Below, piece by piece: positions 55,405-64,000 of a DNA stretch of 64,000 nt. Each line of letters opens with the position of its first letter. Position 1 is the first letter of the stretch. The notes beneath the pieces are model-generated. The model worked only from the letters and a program-made list of their open reading frames with translations. It was not told the DNA's origin and made no database searches. The stretch lies in the NCBI GenBank assembly GCA_023213315.1, contig JAKCPI010015507.1:1-64000 (forward strand), written 5' to 3'. The DNA comes from Euborellia annulipes. Lineage: Eukaryota > Arthropoda > Insecta > Dermaptera > Anisolabididae. The position numbers and the translations under genes were made by a program.

Positions 55405-55778
55405 ATAGTGAAAAGGATAGATTCGCTCAAAACTGATACAAATAAACACAAGGTTAAAAGTTTCAAATTAATTTATTTAATTGCCCTCGGGCCTTGGTGT
55501 AGGGGTTAGCGTGCCGGCCTTTTGTACCAAAAGTCGCGGGCTCGCATCCCGTCCAAGGCGACAAAATTTATTTAAATTGAATTTGTTACAAATCAATTTA
55601 AATAAATAGGGACGGGGTCTAAATGGCCTTCGATGCCGAAAAAAATCTTAAATAAAGAAAAAAAATATTTAATTAATTTAATTTTAATAATTAATATTTA
55701 ATAAATAAATGACTTTGAAACTTATAACCTTGTGTTCATTTGTATCAGTTTTGAGCGATACTATCCTTTTCACTATGA
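55405..55778. repeat. Inverted repeat with a SINE in its loop
   Basis: Arms 55405-55475 and 55711-55778 pair: TAGTGAAAAGGATAG against CTATCCTTTTCACTA, TCGCTCAAAACTGATACAAA against TTTGTATCAGTTTTGAGCGA, ACACAAGGTTA against TAACCTTGTGT, TTTCAAA against TTTGAAA. The 72- and 75-codon frames here are mirror readings of the arms. A reversed SINE tail (TTTTTGGCATCTGAGGTCAT) lies just left, at about 55361. Confidence 0.82.
55483..55666 (+). mobile_element. Short tRNA-derived SINE subfamily
   Basis: GCCCTCGGGCCTTGG, box A TGGTGTAGGGG, box B GGGCTCGCATCCC, a short body with ATTTAAATTGAATTTG inverted on itself, and the tail GGCCTTCGATGCCGAAAAAA. It lacks the GGCAGTCCGATG and TG-rich sections of the longer SINEs. 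Surrounding ATTTAATT repeats may hide the target duplication. Confidence 0.8.
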
Positions 55779-55998
55779 TAATGTTTCAACAAGAGCCTTC
55801 GGAAGAAAGTTTAAATATGAATTTAATTTATATTTACACCTAATATACCATGGTATATTTATGTCGGTCATAAAATTAAATAAAAAAAAAAAAATATTTA
55901 TAATTAAAATTTTGAGACATACGAGTAGGCAGGCCTATGTATTGTATGGAATAATATAATCGAAGAGCCTCAAATGGAATAAATATTCCGAATTATCA

Positions 55999-56175
55999 AT
56001 TTAATCAAATGTGAAATTAATATGTTATTGGACTGAATCTCCCTTGGACCCCGGGAATCAAATCCGGGTTGATGGTCCAAACACGCTGATGCCCAGGATA
56101 GGATGGGTTCGATACCTGGAAGCCAGTAGTCGATTAGTCTATCATCAATATAAATTTCACATTTATTTAATTAAA
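55999..56175. repeat. Inverted repeat around a tRNA-like GC-rich core
   Basis: Short arms TAATCAAATGTGAAATTAAT and AATTTCACATTTATTTAATT flank a GC-richer core containing CTTGGACCCCGGGAATCAAA, GCTGATGCCCAGGATAG and GGGTTCGATACC (box B-like). No clear box A, so SINE status is uncertain. Confidence 0.4.
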
Positions 56176-56388
56176 TTAAAAATATTTATGCCTATTGGCA
56201 TGCAAAAGATTTAAATATTTGCATCCGATTGCTTGGGATCCTTCGCGAGTGGCAAAAATAAAGAGTAAATAACCCTTTATTAAAAAAAAATATTTATTGT
56301 ATACGCCGTATAAGTCTACATAAGATCAACACATATTCCATGTTCTATTGGAAGAATTAGGTCAGTCATTATGTCGTTGACAATTTTT

Positions 56389-57015
56389 ACTTTCTCTTAC
56401 CTCTATATATGTTAATATATATAGAGAGAAAGTATTGGATTCATGTAAAAAATTCGATGTCGAGATTTTGACGGATATACCGTTTTGAGGTCCCCTGAAT
56501 CCAAAAAAGTGGTTTTCGCGACATGGTCTGTCTGTGTGTGTTCAATTTAAAGCATGAAGGGATTGAGCTAGGAGGTTGAAATTTTATATTTAAGTTAGAC
56601 ATTCACCTAGGGCGTGAGAATAAGCTTTTAATCAAAATCGGCCAAAGATTACTAGTACTTTACTGATGTACTTTTTCAGTTTATTTTCGATTTTCTCAAA
56701 ATTCGCTCCAACGATTTTGATTAAAATTCAAAAATCAATTATTTTTTAGATGCTCTTTCAAATGTATATTCTCGTTTTACCATTGAAATCTTATGAAGAC
56801 CAATTTACTCCATAGAAAAAATAGAAGAAATGGCTGCCATGGTAACAAAATATAAATATTTTCCCTTACTTATAAATTATACATCTTGAATTCTAATATA
56901 TCGGCGGAAATATATGTCAACACGAAAAATCTGGTGTGACAAGCCCAGAACAAAACTTTCGATTACCGAAGTTAAGAGAGTTGTGTGCTGTGCGACAGTC
57001 ACACCAGATTTTTTT
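56389..57015 (-). mobile_element. HP element, full length, type III
   Basis: 3' hairpin (ACTTTCTCTTACCTCTATAT ... TATATAGAGAGAAAGTA), GATGTCGAGATTTTGACGGA, a short TGTGTGTG microsatellite, ACCTAGGGCGTGAGAATAAG, GTACTTTTTCAGTTTATTTT, ATGGCTGCCATGGTAACA, and a complete, slightly worn 5' hairpin ending CACACCAGATTTTTTT. Confidence 0.92.
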
Positions 57016-58075
57016 ATTTAATTTAGGCAGCAATGCATATGAATTATTACATAAACTTAATATTTGACATTCTAAAAAAATCTCAACATTCATTTTTATT
57101 TTTTCTTCTGAATTCATGATTCATATTTAAACGGTATAATAAAAATACATTTTGAAGAAAAATCGTCTGCTGTTTATGTTATGAATTTAGGTAGAAAAAA
57201 ATGAATTATTATAGATGACTAATACAACGTAACATTATGCATCCTCAGATCAGAAAACATGGAGTTCGAAGCTCGTTTTCTCTTCTCTCCTTTTTTTTTC
57301 TACAAAACGAAAAAAAAAATTGTCTATTCTTATCTTCTCACATATTGCTCAGCACACAAAGTGGATTCATATTTTAGACTAGAGACCAGCAATGTTGACT
57401 TTTATAAGCCTATACTCATACCAAGCCATTCATATGTTTCTCTAAAATATAAATAAATACAAAAGCTAGATGAGTGGGGTGAGATAAAAAGAGAGGAATA
57501 ATAGCGTGGAATATGAATTTCACTTATTCTGTTTATAAATAGGGCTTCATTTAAATTTTAAAGTCCCCCATTAAGGACTAATTATTGAATTAATACTTTA
57601 ATCTCTTTTTAGCTTTCTCTATCTCTATCTCTTTCTCTTGTGAAGAAAAAATATTTTACCAAAATATAGGTCTCCTATCTCTTATTCCGTCCGAAATATA
57701 TTACTGCATTTCTTAAAAGGAAAGAGAATACACTTTAGGATATAAATAATCCTTTTAAGATAAATGTGTGGCTTTCTCTTTGTTGTTCGGACTTATAAGT
57801 TAAAACCGCTAAACATGATGAAAAAAACATTTTTCCTAACACACCATCTATAAATAAATCTCTCTATTATCCAAATGAAATTTATAAAAATTCAATTTAT
57901 TTCTAAAAAAATTTAGAGAGATAGGCTATGTTAATAAATATATTTTTTCAATAATATGTATTAATTGGTTTTAAACATATACTATGGGGGACTCTTGGAA
58001 GTCGGATTAATTTTTCTGTGACTTTATTAAAGCCTAAGCTTCTTTTACATTTAATTATTTTATTGGATCCACAAT
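57016..58075. other. No gene seen; AT-rich
   Basis: ACTATGGGGGACTCTTGG (about 57981) may be a scrap of repeat X. Otherwise plain sequence. Confidence 0.45.
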
Positions 58076-58203
58076 GGCCCTCAGGCGACTCAAAGAGTTG
58101 CTTGTTCTATGGAAGGGACGTAAAGAAGTTTCCTTCTCAGTGATGCATTCTTTGAAAGGACTAAGCTACAAGGTTAAGTTCCTCTTCAAACTAGGACATC
58201 CAT
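58076..58203 (+). repeat. SINE K fragment
   Basis: GGCCCTCAGGCGACTC, ATGGAAGGGACGTAAAGAAG and CTCAGTGATGCATTCTTTGA are the reverse complement of about 9160-9345 within the full-length SINE K, so this copy lies in its forward orientation. No head or tail. Confidence 0.7.
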
Positions 58204-58342
58204 GAATGGCCTCTAAATTGATATCACAAATTATTTCAGCATTTTAAGGAATTTTTTTTTAAATTAATTAAATTCATAAGCGTTGTTATAATAGAAATTA
58301 TTATATATTTTTTTTTATTTCTTTATCATTACTATATATAAA

Positions 58343-58475
58343 TAAAACGCTAGCCACTGACTTCCTGTTCCTGTGTGTATGTGTCTGTTTTTCTCTGATT
58401 GGCCAGATAAACAGGAAGTGGAGCCAGGGAGGGAAATTTAAAACTTTAAAATTTTGCAATTGTTCGCCGAAGGCA
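58343..58475 (-). repeat. Interspersed repeat R, copy 2
   Basis: AAACGCTAGCCACTGACTTC, TGTGTGTATGTGTC, CTGATTGGCCAG, GGAAGTGGAGCCAGGGAGGG, AAATTTAAAACTTTAAAATT, TTGCAATTGTTCGCCGAAGG; the reverse complement of 45918-46050 and better preserved. Confidence 0.7.
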
Positions 58476-58548
58476 TATAGGCATATAAGCCTAAACAAAT
58501 TATGATAAGTAATTTCTTTTTAATCAAGAAAATGCAAAAAAAAACTTG

Positions 58549-58765
58549 CAGAAGCGTCATTTCTCCCCCCAAAGGCCTCTGATCTTTTTTAAATTTTATA
58601 TTATTCTAAATAAAATATTTCAAAATATATCCATGGGTCTATACCGTAAACTGTAAAAAAATTAAATTAAAAATATTTTGGCCAAATTTGAGATACCTAT
58701 TTTTAAGTAAATTTTAAGAAAAAAAGTTTGTCCCCCTCCATGAAAAATTGGAATTGACGATACTG
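58549..58765. mobile_element. hAT-type MITE, 217 bp, inverted second copy of 6925-7180
   Basis: Ends CAGAAGCGTCATTTCTCC and GGAATTGACGATACTG. Flanks AAAACTTG (58541-58548) and ATAACTTG (58766-58773): 8 bp with one mismatch. The interior (ATTCTAAATAAAATATTTCA, CAAATTTGAGATACCTATTT) matches the reverse of the 6925-7180 copy. Confidence 0.85.
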
Positions 58766-58817
58766 ATAACTTGACTAAATAATTATAACCTTGTTAATAA
58801 ATACGGTATATTTCTTT

Positions 58818-58949
58818 ATTTTTTTTTTTAACACTCACACTATTTGGTATCCAAATGCCTTAAATAAAATCATCGGACTGTCTGGGGTCCAAACCCGCGA
58901 TGTTCGGTTTAGAAGGTAGGCACGCTACCAACTAGACCAAGCCCGTAGG
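58818..58949 (-). mobile_element. tRNA-SINE with 14-bp target duplication and internal deletion
   Basis: CGGTATATTTCTTT flanks it at 58804-58817 and 58950-58963. In reverse: GCCTACGGGCTTGGTCTAGT (box A region), GCGGGTTTGGACCCC (box B), CAGTCCGATGATTTTATTTA and AGGCATTTGGATACCAAATA, then directly GTGTGAGTGTT and poly-A. The middle of the element, including the GGCCTNAGATGCCG block, is deleted. Confidence 0.9.
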
Positions 58950-58963
58950 CGGTATATTTCTTT

Positions 58964-59827
58964 TTCTTGGTGAATTCCATGTGATTCAAAAAATTAGTTA
59001 GTGTTTGGTTGCTGGAAGATAGGCAACCCAAAAGACTAGCTCAAAGGATTTCCCGATCAATTGCTCTAGAGCTGTTATTTAGTGTACCAACATAACAATT
59101 TTTTAGATGTTAGAGGAAAGGGAACAAAACCAGAATTAGAATTCAACACTAGCAAGGGAAAAATATTGAATGTTTGTAAATTTATACTATTTTCATCTAT
59201 TTGTTTATGCAGTTTCATCACGCGAATTTTGTTGACAAAAAAAAAAAAAAAAAAAAAATAGTTTTATTTGGTTAAATAATCGACTAGTATAATTTGACCG
59301 TGAGTTAGAACACTTCTCTTTTATAAATATTTTTTTATTGAATTCATCTCGATTTTCGATTTAAATAACCTCTATAGATGAACAAGCATGATAAAAACAC
59401 AATAACAAGCAAAAAAAAAGGACAAATTAATTCGCCTCATTTCGCATAAAAGGACTTTTGATATTTTAAGCTCTCTCTCTCTCTGAATCTGCTTTCTAAC
59501 GATGTTTACCTCAGTCAACGACAACAGCGACGACGACTTGACATAAATGGCTTTTCCTCAGAATGGAGAAGAATAATATCCGGCTTCATTGCTTTTTCCC
59601 ATTTCCCATTACCAACAAGAGGACTCGATATCCTTTAGGGGATACCAGTTCCATTCTCTCCTTCGCTAAGCCTGATTATAAAAGTATTATTAACATTTAG
59701 ATATTTATTATTAATTAAAACATTAATAAATAATATTGGTCATTGATTGATCTTTTTAATGAGTGAAAGAGAGAAACAAACCAGGGGGTAAATATTTTAA
59801 AATTGTTTAGCAACAAAAAAAGCAGCA
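58964..59827. other. Mostly AT-rich; weak exon-like patch near 59521
   Basis: CTCTCTCTCTCTGAATCTGC ... TTTACCTCAG ends at about 59514 and could be an acceptor. The next bases in one frame read NDNSDDDLT then stop; another frame is open for about 40 codons (QRQQRRRLDINGFSSEWRRI). No donor or second exon was identified. A poly-A run lies at 59238-59259. Confidence 0.25.
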
Positions 59828-59945
59828 GCTGGTCCCTGGGGGTAGCAGTGGTAGACAATTCTAGCCTCTTGTGCTACAGGTCAGAGGTTCGCATCTCTTC
59901 CCAAGCTAAAAAATGTCTAAATAAATTAATTTAAAACAATTTGAT
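59828..59945 (+). repeat. tRNA-like SINE head (family Y), copy 2
   Basis: GGTCCCTGGGGGTAGCAGTGG, CTCTTGTGCTACAGGTCAGA and GGTTCGCATCTCTTCCC resemble the head at 11373-11462 read in reverse. AAATGTCTAAATAAATTAAT follows. Acceptor ends do not pair, so not a tRNA gene. Confidence 0.55.
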
Positions 59946-60421
59946 AGGCAAAATAATTTTAACGTTGATGATGTGAAGCTAATCAGTGACTACTAGAATA
60001 TCTATGCCTATTGAAAGGAACAGAAATTTTTTCATCTAGCTTTTTCTTCCTTGAAAGTTCATCTAGCTTTTTCTTTATTGAAAGCTAAACAATAATTTAA
60101 TAAATTTGTCCATAAATAACACCAAAAATATTTATTTCATTGGATAATTGCAATTATCTTCGTTTATCTCGCTGAAACATTCGAATCCAACTTAAACGAA
60201 GGGCCAAATGAAATTTTAATTCTTTAATCTCTTAATGTTTATTTTCTACTTTTATTGTGTTATAGATATATAATGGCATTGATAATTAGAGTAATGACTT
60301 CACACTGATCTTTGCAGAGACACTCCCATTAAAAATGAGAGGTCGTAATTTTAGCAATAAAATTTGTGAAGGATAAATATTAATAAACTTTAAAATTTTC
60401 AATTTATAAAAGTATTATTTA
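59946..60421. other. No gene seen; short tandem duplication
   Basis: CATCTAGCTTTTTCTTCCTT and CATCTAGCTTTTTCTTTATT (about 60033 and 60060) form a small tandem duplication. Otherwise AT-rich. Confidence 0.5.
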
Positions 60422-60429
60422 TAAGGACC

Positions 60430-60655
60430 CAAGAGCGGATCCAGAGGAGTTTCTCGGGCGCACAGCACTCAATTTTTTTCTTATTTTCGGTAATTTAAAG
60501 GTGCATTCTGTATTTGTTTACCAGAACCTATATATAAATCAAATTTTTAAGTATTAAATTTTATATTAAAAATAAAATTTTATTCGCAAAAAAAAAATAT
60601 TTTTCTCAAATCTCGGGGGAGGGGAGGGGTAATTACTCCTTTGTATCCGCCCTTG
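60430..60655. mobile_element. hAT-type MITE, 226 bp, perfect 8-bp target duplication
   Basis: Ends CAAGAGCGGATCCAGAGGAG and CTCCTTTGTATCCGCCCTTG are inverted repeats. TAAGGACC lies at 60422-60429 and 60656-60663. A G-rich block is just inside the right end. It contains an HP hairpin relic at 60456-60526. Confidence 0.9.
60456..60526 (+). mobile_element. HP 5' hairpin relic inside a hAT MITE
   Basis: GGGCGCACAGCACTCAA, TTTCTTATTTTCGGTAATTT, GTGCATTCTGTATTTGTTTACCAGA keep the order of the HP 5' hairpin with many substitutions. The outer TCTGGTGTGAC arm is lost on the left. Confidence 0.6.
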
Positions 60656-60800
60656 TAAGGACCCTTTCTCTCCCCAAACCAAAGTCATTGATAATACCAA
60701 TAGATTAAAATAAAATTTCCTTTATATTTGATGTGAAAAAATCATCTGGCTACTAATTGAATAGGCTTGAGATTTAAAAAAATATTTATCTATAGGCCTA

Positions 60801-61056
60801 TATGGACCCTGTTATGCAATGGTGTGTCAAAGACCAAAAAAATTCAAAATGGAGTTAAGCACGGAATATTGTTTCAAATGCTTTAATTAATAGTATTTTT
60901 TATGAAATATGTCCTAAAAAAATTTATATTTAATGTTACTTGCATAATTGACAAGAAAAATTATATATAACCCAATGTAAACAAAAAACTTTATTGTTGA
61001 TTTTCTCAAAACTCGATGTTTGGTCTTTGACACACCATTGCATTACAGGGTCCATA
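60801..61056. mobile_element. TA-flanked MITE, 256 bp
   Basis: TATGGACCCTGTTATGCAAT ... ATTGCATTACAGGGTCCATA are inverted ends, continuing through GGTGTGTCAAAGACCAAA / TTTGGTCTTTGACACACC (~40-bp repeats). TA precedes the left end (60799-60800) and follows the right (61057-61058). Interior AT-rich. Confidence 0.85.
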
Positions 61057-61058
61057 TA

Positions 61059-62119
61059 TAATATAATAAATATACAACAAATATAGAACAATAGCCAGGA
61101 TTGAACTTGATCTCACTTTTTATATTCTTTTTCCCTAAAAAGTCTTTTAAAGTGTCACTTTACCAGCTCGTCAAATTTTATACATAAAATAAAAAAAATT
61201 GTGAATATAAAACTATAGCTCGTAATATTTTACGATCTATTTATATAGATTTCCTTATATTCTTAAATGGACAATTGCATTGTTCAAAATCTTTTGTTTG
61301 CGTTGAAAATCCTAAAATTTATTTGTTATAAAATGAGGCAACAAATTACACGAAATAACGGAAGCTTTGTTGATTTTAATAATACAGTATATTTTTAACT
61401 AATATCAGCCCCTAGTAAATTGTTTTTACTTATTTATTCAGTATAGAATATTTACTCAAACATGGCCAGGAAATGTTGAATAATTCACTATAAAGATACT
61501 TTAGAGAACTAATCGAAAAGGAGTTCAAAGCTAATAGTTTTTTATGCTGATAATTTTAAAAAACAATAATAAATTTGAAAATTTCTTTATTCATTAGATA
61601 ATGATAAAAATTTGAGATTAAAAAAATCAGGCTCAAACAAGGTTAAGCTCTCAAAGAATTCTGTATAAACACATTTTCAATCAATTTAGTTGGGTTGGTT
61701 TGAAATCGTGACTCAATTGTTTAGTTGTTGATGAATCGTATTTTATGCTCGCATGGTGTCAACAATGAATCAACTTTTGAATTCCTTTCTTTTGTATATG
61801 GACATTAATATGGTCAACTAAACTGTCGATTGTCCGTGCACTTCAATAAGCAGCTGTCATATTATCGTAGTTGAACGATAGTTGCTGGATTTTTTATCAT
61901 AAGTCCTCATCGATTGCTTTTGAATAAATAATTGAGTTGATCTGCAGTTGTGTTTTCGACTAAAAATCGACCGTTTGCGTCCAGCCTTAAACTACACAGG
62001 GAAGAACCGGTGACTTTAAGTATAGCTAAGCTTTATTTCTATTATTTCCCAATACTAGAACTCTATATATTGAGGTGAGTGGTATGTACATTTTTATTAG
62101 GCAAGAGTTTCCCAACCTA
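61059..62119. other. No gene seen; AT-rich
   Basis: Bases 61680-61990 are less AT-rich but full of stops in all frames; no repeat ends recognised. Confidence 0.45.
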
Positions 62120-63567
62120 TAGGGGAGCGGGGGGGGGGGGGGCCCGGGGGAGGTGGCCCAGTTGCGATATTTCGCAGAATAATTGGACGATTGTGATACG
62201 GATCAGAATGAAGGTTAATAGCACGACACACCTTCGCAAAACAACTATAGCGATCGGAGTAAATTCGCATGAGCTAGGATCATTTATTCGTTTTGCACCT
62301 TGGAGTGAATTTTTATTAGTTGAATAAAATTGTTTTATCTACTTTTTGGTTACTTCGAGGATAAAAAGTGAGCACTATATTTAAAGGTTAGAGTATAAGG
62401 ATTATTTCTCTATGGCATATTAATTAAAAAACATCAACGGGATTTGTGCGGGATAAAAATTGTTTCAAATATGACGATGGGGCAGGTTGGCCCAAAAAGA
62501 CGGGGCAGGTTGGCCCACTCGATTTTGCCATTGTGTGTATGAAATCGTTAAACTGTTTTATCTTTTCAATTTTAGTGGCAATGAATGATGTAAAAGTAAC
62601 AAAATAAAAATTATTATAAATATCGATGTTATATGGCGTCATTGAGAGTTTATTGGAGGAAATTTTGCATCAAAATGAGAACGTCTGTTTGTTTTGGGAA
62701 ATTGTTATCAGATATATGAATATGTTCTTATTGTTTTCTAAAACGTTCTAGTTCTTTGAATATCTGTGGTTCGGGAAGATATGAAGTGTTTCCGCTTTTT
62801 TTTTAAACATTCACACTTTTTCCCATTCTCACCACATTCACACAGTCTTTTCGGTAACTCAGGCATATAAGACTTTTACGATATCCGTTGTATTAATAAT
62901 TATATATTTTGGGGGTCCAGGCATTCTTATTTAAGCCATTTGGTATCCAAATGATAACCTCTACACGAAGGAGGGCTAAGAGATGTTTCAAAAGAGCACA
63001 AATTGAGCGTTGGGAGAGAAAAGTTGGGACCCTTGTTGGGATACTCTTTTGCCAACTTGCCAAGCCCAAGTAAGGTGTCTGCAATGCTCTTCATAGCATT
63101 CTGACCTCATCAACCTCTGGACCACGATTATAACAGTGATTCGTAAAAACAAAAGAAAAAACGAAAAAGGAAAAGTTCTTGAAGTCACGATATACTTTTT
63201 TGATTTAGTACTCACTTATTACTGAAACTGTTGCAATAACCAATTATAATTTAAAATAAACTTTGTGTGTTAAAATTAGGTTGTTTTAAATTATTTTCTT
63301 GCATTAATTCATATAAAAATAACAAATGCCTTCGGGCCAACCTGCCCGAGGTCGGGCCAACTGCCGACCACGGGGCAGGTTCACTAAAATATTTTAGAAA
63401 TAATTATTTTTTAATTTTAACATCAATTTAGGAGACTTTTGCGATGACCATTTGGTAGCTAAGGTTACATCAACATTTTAAAATGAAAACATAAACAAAA
63501 ATGATTAAATAAAAAATTTTATAAAAGAAATAAAAATTAGTGGGCCAACCTGCCCCGGTCTCCCCTA
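62120..63567. mobile_element. Non-autonomous DNA element, ~1.45 kb, GGGGCAGGTTGGCCC repeats
   Basis: Left end TAGGGGAGCGGGGG ... GGTGGCCCA; right end, in reverse, AGGGGAGACCGGGGCAGGTT-GGCCCAC: imperfect terminal inverted repeats, the left damaged by a G-run. Direct GGGGCAGGTTGGCCC repeats at 62480-62520; inverted GGGCCAACCTGCCC and GGGGCAGGTT at 63336-63380. No transposase domain in the 60-82 codon frames. A SINE has inserted at 62797-62976. Confidence 0.72.
62797..62976 (-). mobile_element. tRNA-SINE with internal deletion
   Basis: In reverse: GCCCTCCTTCGTGTAGAGG (head and box A), a jump straight to CATTTGGATACCAAATGGCT, then ATGCCTGGACCCCC, CGGATATCGTAAAAGTCTTA, TGAGTTACCGAAAAGACTGT and TG-rich, A-rich tail. 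Box B is deleted. Inserted in the 62120-63567 element. Confidence 0.82.
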
Positions 63568-64000
63568 TCTGCCTATTAAATTGCAACATTTGAGTTTTAT
63601 ACATAAATTTTCCTAGACAACGTACCCTTGTCAATAGGGACGTCGATGGCGACATGATTTAATAGGCTTATAGTCACTTTAGCAAATTTCTCACTATATA
63701 GAACCATTGTTAGTTTTCATTACCCAAAATTAGATTGACTATTTTGTTTTTAAAATATTTTCTAGAGACCAATGATCTATTAATCAGTGGTATTTGACAG
63801 AAAGAACGCAATATGGTGGACAATTTAAAATGTTTATTTAATGTCAGATCTTAAGACTTTCTGTCTTAAACTGATACATAATAAAAACTAAAGATGGCGC
63901 TTTGAAGCCCTAATTAATACTCTAATAATAGTTTGAAAATTGTATTTTCAGTTAGTTTTGTTTTCTGAAATTATTAATTTGTATGTACAATTCAATTAAA
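63568..64000. other. No gene seen; AT-rich
   Basis: No recognised repeat or coding signal up to the window edge. Confidence 0.5.

Overview
The window is repeat-dense, very AT-rich (roughly 27-30 % GC by eye) nuclear DNA, most likely from an invertebrate animal. The grounds are long stop-filled stretches with no compact genes, tRNA-derived SINEs with pol III boxes, a Penelope-like (PLE) remnant, hAT-type and TA-flanked MITEs, and many poly-A/T and AC microsatellites. I cannot name the species. No complete protein-coding gene, rRNA or genuine tRNA gene could be supported. The only recognised protein is a PLE endonuclease C-terminus (31994-32269). Four other places (27581-27844, 30860-31102, 49997-50069, about 59521) have weak exon-like signals.

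The dominant feature is a dispersed non-coding element, called the HP element here. It is about 680 bp, with about two dozen full, partial or relic copies in both orientations. Layout: a ~90-nt 5' hairpin (starting TCTGGTGTGAC after an A-run), a conserved AT-rich body, a CA/CAGA microsatellite at a fixed place, a conserved 3' block, and a ~50-nt 3' hairpin ending GGTAAGAGAAAGT before another A-run. ACTTTCTCTTACC in the 5' hairpin recurs inverted at the 3' end. Nested insertions put its ends inside A/T runs with no clear target duplication. Best guess: a Helentron/HINE-like or other hairpin-ended non-autonomous transposon.

Layout. 1-9.5 kb: HP copies, a large inverted repeat (1291-2905), a hAT MITE (6925-7180), SINEs including one of 567 bp with a 13-bp target duplication (8936-9502). 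9.5-13.8 kb: plain AT-rich DNA. 13.8-18.2 kb: HP copies including a head-to-head derivative and one copy nested in another, a GC-rich tandem element and a hAT MITE. 18.2-30 kb: fold-backs, SINE pieces, a hAT MITE with perfect 8-bp duplication (24624-25008), HP copies, one nested in a small MITE (28005-28806). 30.36-30.83 kb: homopolymer zone, possibly misassembled. 31-39 kb: PLE remnant with hammerhead-like motif, SINEs, HP copies and a TA MITE whose empty site is visible. 39-50 kb: palindromic clusters, three fold-back/MITE elements and three more hammerhead-like motifs. 50.7-52.4 kb: two nearly identical HP copies in inverted orientation. 53-64 kb: fold-backs, SINEs, hAT MITEs and a 1.45-kb element with GGGGCAGGTTGGCCC repeats.

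Nothing acts together as a pathway. The window records successive transposon insertions, and the nestings allow boundaries and relative ages to be read directly. All similarities were judged by eye; no search was run.
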